From Apostichopus japonicus (taxonomy: Eukaryota; Echinodermata; Holothuroidea; Aspidochirotida; Stichopodidae), in NCBI RefSeq assembly GCF_037975245.1, contig NC_092576.1, forward strand, positions 21,329,611 through 21,393,610: a DNA stretch of 64,000 nt. The letters are read 5' to 3'. The notes below the pieces were generated by a model. The model had not been told where the DNA came from. It made no database searches and worked only from the letters and a program-made list of their open reading frames with translations. This document shows positions 43,490-57,822 of the stretch, in pieces. The translations under genes and the position numbers were made by a program. The first letter of the stretch is position 1, and every line of letters starts with the position of its first letter.

Positions 43490-45086
43490 TTCGATTGATC
43501 GGTCACGCACATTCGATTGATCGGTACGGAACATTCGTTTGATCGGTACCGCACATTCGATTGATCGGTACGGACATTCGATTGATCGGTACCGCACATT
43601 CGATTGATCGGTACCGCACATTCGATTGATCGGTACCGCACATTCGATTGATCGGTACCGCACATTCGATTGATCGGTACCGCACATTCGATTGATCGGT
43701 ACCGCACATTCGATTGATCGGTACGGAACATTCGTTTGATCGGTACCGCACATTCGTTTGATCGGTACCGCACATTCGATTGATCGGTACGGCACATTCG
43801 ATTGATCGGTAGTGCACATTCGATTGATCGGTACCGAACATTCGATTGATCGGTACCGCACATTCGATTGATCGGTACCGCACATTCGATTGATCGGAAC
43901 GGAACATTCGATTGATCGGTACCGCACATTCGATTGATCGGAACGGAACATTCGATTGATCGGTACCGCACATTCGATTGATCGTTACCGCACATTCGAT
44001 TGATCGGTAGAGCACATTCGATTGATCGGTACCGCACATTTGATTGATCCGTACCGCACATTCGATTGATCGGTACCGCACATTCGCTTGATCGGTACGG
44101 AACATTCGATTGATCGGTAAGGAACATTCGATTGATCGGTACTGCACATTCGATTGATCGGTACCGCACATTCGATTGATCGGAACCGCACATTCGATTG
44201 ATCGGTAACGCACATTCGATTGATCGGTACGGAACATTCGATTGATCGGTACCGCACATTCGATTGATCGGTACGGAACATTCGATTGATCGGTACCGCA
44301 CATTCGATTGATCCGTACCGCATATTCGATTGATCGGTACCGCACATTCGATTGATCTGTCACGCACATTCGATTGATCGGTACGGAACATTCGGTACTG
44401 CACATTCGATTGATCGGTACGGAACATTCGATTGATCGGTACGGAACATTCGATTGATCGGTACGGAACATTCGATTGATCGGTACCGCACATTCGATTG
44501 ATCGGTACCGCACATTCGATTGATCGGTACGGAACATTCGATTGATCGGTACCGCACATTCGATTGATCGGTACTGCACATTCGATTGATCGGTACCGCA
44601 CATTCGATTGATCGGTACCGCACATTCGATTGATCGGTACCGCACATTCGATTGATCGGTCACGCACATTCGATTGATCGGTACGGAACATTCGTTTGAT
44701 CGGTACCGCACATTCGATTGATCGGTACCGCACATTCTATTGATCGGTACGGAACATACGATTGATCGGTAAGGAACATTCTATTGATCGGTACCGCACA
44801 TTCGATTGATCGGTACTGCACATTCGATTGATCGGTACCGCACATTCGATTGATCCGTACCGCACATTCGATTGATCGGTCACGCACATTCGATTGATCG
44901 GTACGGAACGTTCGTTTGATCGGTACCGCACATTCGATTGAACGGTACGGAACATTCGATTGATCGGTAAGGAACATTCGATTGATCGGTACCGCACATT
45001 CGATTGATCGGTACTGCACATTCGATTGATCGGTACCGCACATTCGATTGATCGGTACCGCACATTCGATTGATCGGTACCGCACA
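43490..45086. repeat. 1,597-bp tandem duplication, copy 1
   Basis: The block is 73 units minus 9 bases, being one 21-bp unit (GGACATT near 43571) and one 14-bp unit (44389-44402). Other markers are GGTAGTGCA near 43809, GGTAGAGCA near 44007, CATTCGCTTG near 44088, GATCTGTCAC at 44360, CATTCTATTG, and AACGTTCG near 44907. All recur at +1,597. Confidence 0.92.
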
Positions 45087-45120
45087 TTCGATTGATCGGT
45101 CACGCACATTCGATTGATCG
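44358..45120. repeat. Comb cassette E1 (GGTCAC at 44360, 44660, 44880, 45100)
   Basis: A 14-bp monomer follows the first GGTCAC-type unit; the next comes 300 bp later (14 units minus 8 bases), then two intervals of exactly 220 bp. The tooth at 44880 carries the private AACGTTCG change, then CGTTTG and GATTGAACGG. The final 242-bp tooth of the other copies is missing because the 1,597-bp junction falls here. Confidence 0.85.
44389..44402. repeat. 14-bp monomer (8-bp internal deletion)
   Basis: The unit reads CATTCGGTACTGCA, missing unit positions 7-14 (ATTGATCG). The flanking CG...CG may have allowed slippage. Identical units lie at 45986, 52069, 52435 and 57854. Confidence 0.95.
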
Positions 45121-46683
45121 GTACGGAACATTCGTTTGATCGGTACCGCACATTCGATTGATCGGTACGGACATTCGATTGATCGGTACCGCACATTCGA
45201 TTGATCGGTACCGCACATTCGATTGATCGGTACCGCACATTCGATTGATCGGTACCGCACATTCGATTGATCGGTACCGCACATTCGATTGATCGGTACC
45301 GCACATTCGATTGATCGGTACGGAACATTCGTTTGATCGGTACCGCACATTCGTTTGATCGGTACCGCACATTCGATTGATCGGTACGGCACATTCGATT
45401 GATCGGTAGTGCACATTCGATTGATCGGTACCGAACATTCGATTGATCGGTACCGCACATTCGATTGATCGGTACCGCACATTCGATTGATCGGAACGGA
45501 ACATTCGATTGATCGGTACCGCACATTCGATTGATCGGAACGGAACATTCGATTGATCGGTACCGCACATTCGATTGATCGTTACCGCACATTCGATTGA
45601 TCGGTAGAGCACATTCGATTGATCGGTACCGCACATTTGATTGATCCGTACCGCACATTCGATTGATCGGTCACGCACATTCGCTTGATCGGTACGGAAC
45701 ATTCGATTGATCGGTAAGGAACATTCGATTGATCGGTACTGCACATTCGATTGATCGGTACCGCACATTCGATTGATCGGAACCGCACATTCGATTGATC
45801 GGTAACGCACATTCGATTGATCGGTACGGAACATTCGATTGATCGGTACCGCACATTCGATTGATCGGTACGGAACATTCGATTGATCGGTACCGCACAT
45901 TCGATTGATCCGTACCGCATATTCGATTGATCGGTACCGCACATTCGATTGATCTGTCACGCACATTCGATTGATCGGTACGGAACATTCGGTACTGCAC
46001 ATTCGATTGATCGGTACGGAACATTCGATTGATCGGTACGGAACATTCGATTGATCGGTACGGAACATTCGATTGATCGGTACCGCACATTCGATTGATC
46101 GGTACCGCACATTCGATTGATCGGTACGGAACATTCGATTGATCGGTACCGCACATTCGATTGATCGGTACTGCACATTCGATTGATCGGTACCGCACAT
46201 TCGATTGATCGGTACCGCACATTCGATTGATCGGTACCGCACATTCGATTGATCGGTCACGCACATTCGATTGATCGGTACGGAACATTCGTTTGATCGG
46301 TACCGCACATTCGATTGATCGGTACCGCACATTCTATTGATCGGTACGGAACATTCGATTGATCGGTAAGGAACATTCTATTGATCGGTACCGCACATTC
46401 GATTGATCGGTACTGCACATTCGATTGATCGGTACCGCACATTCGATTGATCCGTACCGCACATTCGATTGATCGGTCACGCACATTCGATTGATCGGTA
46501 CGGAACGTTCGTTTGATCGGTACCGCACATTCGATTGAACGGTACGGAACATTCGATTGATCGGTAAGGAACATTCGATTGATCGGTACCGCACATTCGA
46601 TTGATCGGTACTGCACATTCGATTGATCGGTACGGAACATTCGATTGATCGGTACCGCACATTCGATTGATCGGTACCGCACA
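45087..46683. repeat. 1,597-bp tandem duplication, copy 2
   Basis: It abuts copy 1 and repeats it with very few substitutions seen, such as AACATACG (44755) against AACATTCG (46352) and TACCGCA against TACGGAA near 46626. Both indel monomers are shared, which fixes the alignment. The cleanest recent amplification in the window, or an assembly duplication. Confidence 0.92.
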
Positions 46684-46960
46684 TTCGATTGATCGGTCAC
46701 GCACATTCGATTGATCGGTACGGAACATTCGTTTGATCGGTACCGCACATTCGATTGATCGGTACCGCACATTCGATTGATCGGTACGGAACATTCGATT
46801 GATCGGTACGGAACATTCGATTGATCGGTACCGCACATTCGATTGATCGGTACCGCACATTCGATTGATCGGTACGGAACATTCGATTGATCGGTACCGC
46901 ACATTCGATTGATCCGTACCGCACATTCGATTGATCGGTCACGCACATTCGATTGATCGG
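45955..46960. repeat. Comb cassette E2 (45957, 46257, 46477, 46697, 46939)
   Basis: The interval series is 300, 220, 220 and 242 bp. The 14-bp monomer is at 45986-45999 and AACGTTCG is near 46504. This is the complete form of the cassette. Confidence 0.88.
45986..45999. repeat. 14-bp monomer (8-bp internal deletion)
   Basis: Same deletion as at 44389, exactly 1,597 bp away. It is part of comb cassette E2. Confidence 0.95.
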
Positions 46961-49900
46961 TACGGAACATTCGTTTGATCGGTACCGCACATTCGATTGA
47001 TCGGTACGGAACATTCGATTGATCGGTAAGGAACATTCGATTGATCGGTACCGCACATTCGATTGATCGGTACCGCACATTCGATTAATCGGTACGGAAC
47101 ATTCGATTGATCGGTACCGCACATTCGATTGATCGGTACTGCACATTCGATTGATCGGTACCGCACATTCGATTGATCCGTACCGCACATTCGATTGATC
47201 GGTACCGCACATTCGATTGATCGGTACGTAACATTCGATTGAAAGGAACGGAACATTCGATTGATCGGTACCGCACATTCGATTGAAAGGAACGGAACAT
47301 TCGATTGATCGGTACTGCACATTCGTTTGATCGGTACCGAACATTCGATTGATCGGTACCGCACATTCGATTGATCGGTACGGAACATTCGATTGATCGG
47401 TACCGCACATTCGATTGATCGGTACTGCACATTCGATTGATCGGTACCGCACATTCGATTGATCCGTACCGCACATTCGATTGATCGGTACCGCACATTC
47501 GATTGATCGATACGGATCATTCGATTGATCGGTACCGCACATTCGATTGATCGGAACCGCACATTCGATTGATCGGAACGGAACATTCGATTGATCGGTA
47601 CCGCACATTCGATTGATCGGTACCGCACATTCGATTGATCGGAACGGAACATTCGATTGATCGGTACCGCACATTCTATTGATCGGTACCGCACATTCGA
47701 TTGATCGGTACCGCACATTCGATTGATCGGAACGGAACATTCGATTGATCGGTACCGCACATTCGATTGATCGGTACCGCACATTCGATTGATCGGTACC
47801 GCACATTCGATTGATCGGTACCGCACATTCGATTGATCCGTACCGCACATTCGATTGATCGGTCACGCACATTCGATTGATCGGTACGGAACATTCGTTT
47901 GATCGGTACCGCACATTCGATTGATCGGTACCGCACATTCGATTGATCGGTACGGAACATTCGATTGATCGGTACCGCACATTCGATTGATCCGTACCGC
48001 ACATTCGATTGATCGGTCACGCACATTTGATTGATCGGTACGGAACATTCGTTTGATCGGTACCGCACATTCGATTGATCGGTACGGAACATTCGATTGA
48101 TCGGTAAGGAACATTCGATTGATCGGTACCGCACATTCGATTGATCGGTACCGCACATTCGATTGATCGGTACGGAACATTCGATTGATCGGTACCGCAC
48201 ATTCGATTGATCCGTACCGCACATTCGATTGATCGGTCACGCACATTCGATTGATCGGTACGGAACATTCGTTTGATCGGTACCGCACATTCGATTGATC
48301 GGTACGGAACATTCGATTGATCGGTAAGGAACATTCGATTGATCGGTACCGCACATTCGATTGATCGGTACCGCACATTCGATTGATCGGTACGGAACAT
48401 TCGATTGATCGGTACCGCACATTCGATTGATCGGTACTGCACATTCGATTGATCGGTACCGCACATTCGATTGATCGGTACCGCACATTCGATTGATCGG
48501 TACGTAACATTCGATTGAAAGGAACGGAACATTCGATTGATCGGTACCGCACATTCAATTGAAAGGAACGGAACATTCGATTGATCGGTACTGCACATTC
48601 GTTTGATCGGTACCGAACATTCGATTGATCGGTACCGCACATTCGATTGATCGGTACGGAACATTCGATTGATCGGTACCGCACATTCGATTGATCGGTA
48701 CTGCACATTCGATTGATCGGTACCGCACATTCGATTGATCCGTACCGCACATTCGATTGATCGGTACCGCACATTCGATTGATCGGTACGGATCATTCGA
48801 TTGATCGGTACCGCACATTCGATTGATCGGTACCGCACATTCGATTGATCGGTACTGCACATTCGATTGATCCGTACCGCACATTCGATTGATCGGTACC
48901 GCACATTCGATTGATCGGAACGGAACATTCGATTGATCGGTACTGCACATTCGATTGATCCGTACCGCACATTCGATTGATCGGTCACGCACATTCGATT
49001 GATCGGTACGGAACATTCGTTTGATCGGTACCGCACATTCGATTGATCGGTACGGAACATTCGATTGATCGGAACCGCACATTCGATTGATCGGAACGGA
49101 ACATTCGATTGATCGGTACCGCACATTCGATTGATCGGTACCGCACATTCGATTGATCGGAACGGAACATTCGATTGATCGGTACCGCACATTCTATTGA
49201 TCGGTACCGCACATTCGATTGATCGGTACCGCACATTCGATTGATCGGTACCGCACATTCGATTGATCGGTACCGCACATTCGATTGATCGATACTGCAC
49301 ATTCGATTGATCGTTACGGACATTCGATTGATCGGTACCGCACATTCGATTGATCGGTACCGCACATTCGATTGATCGGTACCGCACATTCCATTGATCC
49401 GTACCGCACATTCAATTGATCGGTACCGCACATTCCATTGATCCGTACCGCACATTCGATTGATCGGTACCGCACATTCCATTGATCGGAACGGAACATT
49501 CGATTGATCGGTACCGCACATTCGATTGATCCGTACCGCACATTCGATTGATCGGTCACGCACATTCGATTGATCGGTACGGAACATTCGTTTGATCGGT
49601 ACCGCACATTCGATTGATCGGTACCGCACATTCGATTGATCGGTACGGAACATTCGAATGATCGGTACCGCACATTCGATTGATCCGTACCGCACATTCG
49701 ATTGATCGATCACGCACATTTGATTGATCGGTACGGAACATTCGTTTGATCGGTACCGCACATTCGATTGATCGGTACGGAACATTCGATTGATCGGTAA
49801 GGAACATTCGATTGATCGGTACCGCACATTCGATTGATCGGTACCGCACATTCGATTGATCGGTACCGCACATTCGATTGATCGGTACCGCACATTCGAT

Positions 49901-52403
49901 TGATCGGTACCGCACATTCGATTGATCGGTACGGAACATTCGATTGATCGGTACCGCACATTCGATTGATCGGTACCGCACATTCGATTGATCGGTACTG
50001 CACATTCGATTGATCCGTACCGCACATTCGATTGATCGGTACCGCACATTCGATTGATCGGAACGGAACATTCGATTGATCGGTACTGCACATTCGATTG
50101 ATCCGTACCGCACATTCGATTGATCGGTACCGCACATTCGATTGATCGGAACGGAACATTCGATTGATCGGTACCGCACATTCGATTGATCCGTACCGCA
50201 CATTCGATTGATCGGTACCGCACATTCGATTGATCGGAACGGAACATTCGATTGATCGGTACCGCACATTCGATTGATCCGTACCGCACATTCGATTGAT
50301 CGGTACCGCACATTCGATTGATCGGTACGGAACAATCGATTGATCGGTACCGCACATTCGATTGATCCGTACCGCACATTCGATTGATCGGTCACGCACA
50401 TTCGATTGATCGGTACGGAACATTCGTTTGATCGGTAAGGAACATTCGATTGATCCGTACCGCACATTCGATTGATCGGTCACGCACATTCGATTGATCG
50501 GTACCGCACATTCGATTGATCGGTACCGCACATTCGATTGATCGGTCACGCACATTCGATTGATCGGTACGGAACATTCGTTTGATCGGTACCGCACATT
50601 CGATTGATCGGTACCGCACATTCGATTGATCGGTACGGAACATTCGATTGATCGGTACGGAACATTCGATTGATCGGTACGGAACATTCGATTGATCGGT
50701 ACCGCACATTCGATTGATCCGTACCGCACATTCGATTGATCGGTACCGCACATTCGATTGATCGGTACGGAACATTCGATTGATCGGTAAGGAACATTCG
50801 ATTGATCGGTACTGCACATTCGATTGATCGGTACCGCACATTCGATTGATCGGAACCGCACATTCGATTGATCGGTAACGCACATTCGATTGATCGGTAC
50901 GGAACATTCGATTGATCGGTACCGCACATTCGATTGATCGGTACGGAACATTCGATTGATCGGTACCGCACATTCGATTGATCCGTACCGCACATTCGAT
51001 TGATCGGTACCGCACATTCGATTGATCGGTCACGCACATTCGATTGATCGGTACGGAACATTCGATTGATCGGTAAGGAACATTCGATTGAACGGTACGG
51101 AATCTCGTTTGATCGGTACCGCACATTCGATTGATCGGTACGGCACATTCGATTGATCGGTACTGCACATTCGATTGATCCGTACCGCACATTCGATTGA
51201 TCGGTCACGCACATTCGATTGATCGGTACGGAACATTCGTTTGATCGGTACCGCACATTCGATTGATCGGTACGGAACATTCGATTGATCGGAACCGCAC
51301 ATTCGATTGATCGGAACGGAACATTCGATTGATCGGTACCGCACATTCGATTGATCGGTACCGCACATTCGATTGATCGATACTGCACATTCGATTGATC
51401 GTTACGGACATTCGATTGATCGGTACCGCACATTCGATTGATCGGTACCGCACATTCGATTGATCGGTACCGCACATTCCATTGATCCGTACCGCACATT
51501 CGATTGATCGGTACCGCACATTCCATTGATCGGAACGGAACATTCGATTGATCGGTACCGCACATTCGATTGATCCGTACCGCACATTCGATTGATCGGT
51601 CACGCACATTCGATTGATCGGTACGGAACATTCGTTTGATCGGTACCGCACATTCGATTGATCGGTACGGAACATTCGATTGATCGGTACCGCACATTCG
51701 ATTGATCGGTACCGCACATTCGATTGATCGGTACCGCACATTCGATTGATCGGTACCGCATATTCGATTGATCGGTACCGCACATTCGATTGATCGGTAC
51801 CGCACATTCGATTGATCGGTACGGAACATTCGTTTGATCGGTACCGCACATTCGTTTGATCGGTACCGCACATTCGATTGATCGGTACGGCACATTCGAT
51901 TGATCGGTAGTGCACATTTGATTGATCGGTACCGAACATTCGATTGATCGGTACCGCACATTCGATTGATCGGTACCGCATATTCGATTGATCGGTACCG
52001 CACATTCGATTGATCGGTACCGCACATTCGATTGATCGGTCACGCACATTCGATTGATCGGTACGGAACATTCGGTACTGCACATTCGATTGATCGGTAC
52101 GGAACATTCGATTGATCGGTACGGAACATTCGATTGATCGGTACGGAACATTCGATTGATCGGTACCGCACATTCGATTGATCGGTACCGCACATTCGAT
52201 TGATCGGTACGGAACATTCGATTGATCGGTACCGCACATTCGATTGATCGGTACTGCACATTCGATTGATCGGTACCGCACATTCGATTGATCGGTACCG
52301 CACATTCGATTGATCGGTACCGCACATTCGATTGATCGGTACGGAACATTCGATTGATCGGTACCGCACATTCGATTGATCGGTACTGCACATTCGATTG
52401 ATC
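46961..52403. repeat. Satellite zone between comb cassettes
   Basis: Units only. Twin GATTGAAAGG units 44 bp apart occur at 47241/47285 and 48517/48561, as at 37759/37803, so this zone shares ancestry with the 37-kb region. GGTCAC units include 47863, 48017, 48237, 48985, 49556, 50392, 50546, 51030, 51205, 51600 and 52040. 21-bp CGGACATT units lie near 49317 and 51407. A 14-bp unit lies at 52069-52082. Confidence 0.75.
52069..52082. repeat. 14-bp monomer (8-bp internal deletion)
   Basis: Same deletion. It follows GGTCAC at 52040 and lies 366 bp (17 units minus 8 bases) before the next copy. Confidence 0.95.
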
Positions 52404-53365
52404 GGTCACGCACATTCGATTGATCGGTACGGAACATTCGGTACTGCACATTCGATTGATCGGTACGGAACATTCGATTGATCGGTACGGAACATTCGAA
52501 TGATCGGTACGGAACATTCGATTGATCGGTACCGCACATTCGATTGATCGGTACCGCACATTCGATTGATCGGTACGGAACATTCGATTGATCGGTACCG
52601 CACATTCGATTGATCGGTACTGCACATTCGATTGATCGGTACCGCACATTCGATTGATCGGTCACGCACATTCGATTGATCGGTACGGAACATTCGTTTG
52701 ATCGGTACCGCACATTCGATTGATCGGTACCGCACATTCGATTGATCGGTACGGAACATTCGATTGATCGGTAAGGAACATTCGATTGATCGGTACCGCA
52801 CATTCGATTGATCGGTACTGCACATTCGATTGATCGGTACCGCACATTCGATTGATCCGTACCGCACATTCGATTGATCGGTCACGCACATTCGATTGAT
52901 CGGTACGGAACGTTCGTTTGATCGGTACCGCACATTCGATTGAACGGTACGGAACATTCGATTGATCGGTAAGGAACATTCGATTGATCGGTACCGCACA
53001 TTCGATTGATCGGTACTGCACATTCGATTGATCGGTACCGCACATTCGATTGATCGGTACCGCACATTCGATTGATCGGTACCGCACATTCGATTGATCG
53101 GTCACGCACATTCGATTGATCGGTACGGAACATTCGTTTGATCGGTACCGCACATTCGATTGATCGGTACCGCACATTCGATTGATCGGTACGGAACATT
53201 CGATTGATCGGTACGGAACATTCGATTGATCGGTACCGCACATTCGATTGATCGGTACCGCACATTCGAATGATCGGTACGGAACATTCGATTGATCGGT
53301 ACCGCACATTCGATTGATCCGTACCGCACATTCGATTGATCGGTCACGCACATTCGATTGATCGG
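52404..53365. repeat. Comb cassette E3 (52406, 52662, 52882, 53102, 53344)
   Basis: Intervals are 256, 220, 220 and 242 bp, so the first interval is two units shorter than in E2. The 14-bp monomer is at 52435-52448 and AACGTTCG near 52909. Confidence 0.87.
52435..52448. repeat. 14-bp monomer (8-bp internal deletion)
   Basis: Same deletion, leading comb cassette E3. Confidence 0.95.
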
Positions 53366-54519
53366 TACGGAACATTCGTTTGATCGGTACCGCACATTCG
53401 ATTGATCGGTACGGAACATTCGATTGATCGGTAAAGAACATTCGATTGATCGGTACCGCACATTCGATTGATCGGTACCGCACATTCGATTGATCGGTAC
53501 GGAACATTCGATTGATCGGTACCGCACATTCGATTGATCGGTACTGCACATTCGATTGATCGGTACCGCACATTCGATTGATCCGTACCGCACATTCGAT
53601 TGATCGGTACCGCACATTCTATTGATCGGTACGGAACATTCGATTGATCGGTACCGCACATTCGATTGATCGGTACCGCACATTCGATTGATCGGTACTG
53701 CACATTCGATTGATCGGTACCGAACATTCGATTGATCGGTACCGCACATTCGATTGATCGGTACCGCACATTCGATTGATCGGAACGGAACATTCGATTG
53801 ATCGGTACCGCACATTCGATTGATCGGTACCGCACATTCGATTGATCGGTACCGCACATTCGATTGATCGATACTGCACATTCGATTGATCGGTACGGTT
53901 ATTCGATTGATCGGTACCGCACATTCGATTGATCGGTACCGCACATTCGATTGATCGGTACCGCACATTCCATTGATCCGTACCGCACATTCGATTGATC
54001 GGTACCGCACATTCGATTGATCGGAACGGAACATTCGATTGATCGGTACCGCACATTCGATTGATCCGTACCGCACATTCGATTGATCGGTCACGCACAT
54101 TCGATTGATCGGTACGGAACATTCGTTTGATCGGTACCGCACATTCGATTGATCGGTACGGAACATTCGATTGATCGGTAAGGAACATTCGATTGATCGG
54201 TACTGCACATTCGATTGATCGGTCCCGCACATTCGATTGATCGGTACCGCACATTCGATTGATCGGTACCGCACATTCGATTGATCGGTACCGCACATTC
54301 GATTGATCGGTACGGAATATTCGATTGATCGGTACCGCACATTCGATTGATCGGTACCGCACATTCGATCGATCGGTACGGAACATTCGATTGATCGGTA
54401 CCGCACATTCGATTGATCGGTACTGCACATTCGATTGATCGGTACCGCACATTCGATTGATCGGTACCGCACATTCGATTGATCGGAACGGAACATTCGA
54501 TTGAACGGTACCGCACATT
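53366..54519. repeat. Satellite segment, start of the GGTTATTCG zone
   Basis: Units only. The first 21-bp GGTTATTCG monomer is near 53898, preceded by GATCGATACTGCA. GGTCAC lies at 54091. A CGATCGATCGG change near 54364 is a rare hit in the otherwise stable TTGA core. Confidence 0.75.
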
Positions 54520-55590
54520 CGATTGATCGGTACCGCACATTCGATTGATCGGTACCGCACATTCGATTGATCGATACTGCACATTCGATTGATCGGTACG
54601 GTTATTCGATTGATCGGTACCGCACATTCGATTGATCGGTACCGCACATTCGATTGATCGGTACCGCACATTCCATTGATCGGTACCGCACATTCGATTG
54701 ATCGGTACCGCACATTCGATTGATCGGAACGGAACATTCGATTGATCGGTACCGCACATTCGATTGATCCGTACCGCACATTCGATTGATCGGTCACGCA
54801 CATTCGATTGATCGGTACGGAACATTCGTTTGATCGGTACCGCACATTCGATTGATCGGTACGGAACATTCGATTGATCCGTACCGCACATTCGATTGAT
54901 CGGTACGGAACATTTGATTGATCGGTACCGCACATTCGATTGATCGGTACCGCACATTCGATTGATCGGTACCGCACATTCGATTGATCGGTACCGCACA
55001 TTCGATTGATCGGTACGGAATATTCGTTTGATCGGTACCGCACATTCGATTGATCGGTACTGCACATTCGATTGATCGGTACCGCACATTCGATTGATCG
55101 GAACTGAACATTCGATTGATCGGTACCGCACATTCGATTGATCGGTACGGAACATTCGATTGATCGGTACCGCACATTCGATTGATCGGTACCGCACATT
55201 CGATTGATCGGTACTGCACATTCGATTGATCCGTACCGCACATTCGATTGATCGGTACCGCACATTCGATTGATCGGAACGGAACATTCGATTGATCGGT
55301 TCTGCACATTCGATTGATCCGTACCGCACATTCGATTGATCGGTACCGCACATTAGATTGATCGGTACGGAACATTCGTTTGATCGGTACCGCACATTCG
55401 ATTGATCGGTACGGAACATTCGATTGATCGGAACCGCACATTCGATTGATCGGAACGGAACATTCGATTGATCGGTACCGCACATTCGATTGATCGGTAC
55501 CGCACATTCGATTGATCGGTACGGAACATTCGATTGATCGTTACGGACATTCGATTGATCGGTACCGCACATTCGATTGATCGGTACCGC
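54520..55590. repeat. 1,976-bp-spaced duplication, left copy
   Basis: Markers are GGTTATTCG at 54601, GGTCAC at 54794, CGGAATATTCGTTTG near 55014, GGAACTGAA near 55100, GGTTCTGCA at 55298, CATTAGATTG near 55351 and GGACATT near 55546. All are found 1,976 bp to the right. Confidence 0.82.
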
Positions 55591-56495
55591 ACATTCGATT
55601 GATCGGTACTGCACATTCGATTGATCGGTACCGCACATTCGATTGATCGGTACTGCACATTCGATTGATCGGTACCGCACATTCGATTGATCGGTACCGC
55701 ACATTCGATTGATCGGTACTGCACATTCGATTGATCGGTACCGAACATTCGATTGATCGGTACCGCACATTCGATTGATCGGTACCGCACATTCGATTGA
55801 TCGGAACGGAACATTCGATTGATCGGTACCGCACATTCGATTGATCGGTACCGCACATTCGATTGATCGGTACCGCACATTCGATTGATCGATACTGCAC
55901 ATTCGATTGATCGGTACGGTTATTCGATTGATCGGTACCGCACATTCGATTGATCGGTACCGCACATTCGATTGATCGGTACCGCACATTCCATTGATCC
56001 GTACCGCACATTCGATTGATCGGAACGGAACATTCGATTGATCGGTACCGCACATTCGATTGATCCGTACCGCACATTCGATTGTCGGTCACGCACATTC
56101 GATTGATCGGTACGGAACATTCGTTTGATCGGTACCGCACATTCGATTGATCGGTACGGAACATTCGATTGATCGGTAAGGAACATTCGATTGATCGGTA
56201 CTGCACATTCGATTGATCGGTACCGCACATTCGATTGATCGGTACCGCACATTCGATTGATCGGTACCGCACATTCGATTGATCGGTACCGCTCATTCGA
56301 TTGATCGGTACGGAATATTCGATTGATCGGTACCGCACATTCGATTGATCGGTACCGCACATTCGATTGATCGGTACGGAACATTCGATTGATCGGTACC
56401 GCACATTCGATTGATCGGTACTGCACATTCGATTGATCGGTACCGCACATTCGATTGATCCGTACCGCACATTCGATTGATCGGTACCGCACATT

Positions 56496-57566
56496 CGATT
56501 GATCGGTACCGCACATTCGATTGATCGGTACCGCACATTCGATTGATCGATACTGCACATTCGATTGATCGGTACGGTTATTCGATTGATCGGTACCGCA
56601 CATTCGATTGATCGGTACCGCACATTCGATTGATCGGTACCGCACATTCCATTGATCCGTACCGCACATTCGATTGATCGGTACGGCACATTCGATTGAT
56701 CGGAACGGAACATTCGATTGATCGGTACCGCACATTCGATTGATCCGTACCGCATATTCGATTGATCGGTCACGCACATTCGATTGATCGGTACGGAACA
56801 TTCGTTTGATCGGTACCGCACATTCGATTGATCGGTACGGAACATTCGATTGATCGGTAAGGAACATTCGATTGATCGGTACTGCACATTCGATTGATCG
56901 GTACCGCACATTCGATTGATCGGTACCGCACATTCGATTGATCGGTACCGCACATTCGATTGATCGGTACCGCACATTCGATTGATCGGTACGGAATATT
57001 CGTTTGATCGGTACCGCACATTCGATTGATCGGTACTGCACATTCGATTGATCGGTACCGCACATTCGATTGATCGGAACTGAACATTCGATTGATCGGT
57101 ACCGCACATTCGATTGATCGGTACGGAACATTCGATTGATCGGTACCGCACATTCGATTGATCGGTACCGCACATTCGATTGATCGGTACTGCACATTCG
57201 ATTGATCCGTACCGCACATTCGATTGATCGGTACCGCACATTCGATTGATCGGAACGGAACATTCGATTGATCGGTTCTGCACATTCGATTGATCCGTAC
57301 CGCACATTCGATTGATCGGTCACGCACATTAGATTGATCGGTACGGAACATTCGTTTGATCGGTACCGCACATTCGATTGATCGGTACGGAACATTCGAT
57401 TGATCGGAACCGCACATTCGATTGATCGGAACGGAACATTCGATTGATCGGTACCGCACATTCGATTGATCGGTACCGCACATTCGATTGATCGATACTG
57501 CACATTCGATTGATCGTTACGGACATTCGATTGATCGGTACCGCACATTCGATTGATCGGTACCGC
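56496..57566. repeat. 1,976-bp-spaced duplication, right copy
   Basis: Markers are GGTTATTCG at 56577, GGTCAC at 56770, CGGAATATTCGTTTG near 56990, GGAACTGAA near 57076, GGTTCTGCA at 57274, CATTAGATTG near 57327 and GGACATT near 57522. At 57329 it has GGTCAC where the left copy has GGTACC, so one converted unit separates the copies. Confidence 0.82.
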
Positions 57567-57822
57567 ACATTCGATTGATCGGTACCGCACATTCCATTGA
57601 TCCGTACCGCACATTCGATTGATCGGTACCGCACATTCCATTGATCGGAACGGAACATTCGATTGATCGGTACCGCACATTCGATTGATCCGTACCGCAC
57701 ATTCGATTGATCGGTCACGCACATTCGATTGATCGGTACGGAACATTCGATTGATCGGTACCGCACATTCGATTGATCAGTACCGCACATTCGATTGATC
57801 GGTACCGCACATTCGATTGATC

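Larger units (their letters stand above)
3904..48570. repeat. Landmark family: GATTGAAAGG monomers
   Basis: Unit positions 12-13 are AA, followed by GGAACGGAA. Copies lie at 3904, 6829, 8522, 11799, 14021, 17163, 22701, 30174, 32350, 32790, 33801, 34263, 37759, 37803, 40375, 41628, 47241, 47285, 48517 and 48561. A GGTACGTAA unit usually lies two or three units to the left. I saw none after 48.6 kb. Confidence 0.85.
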
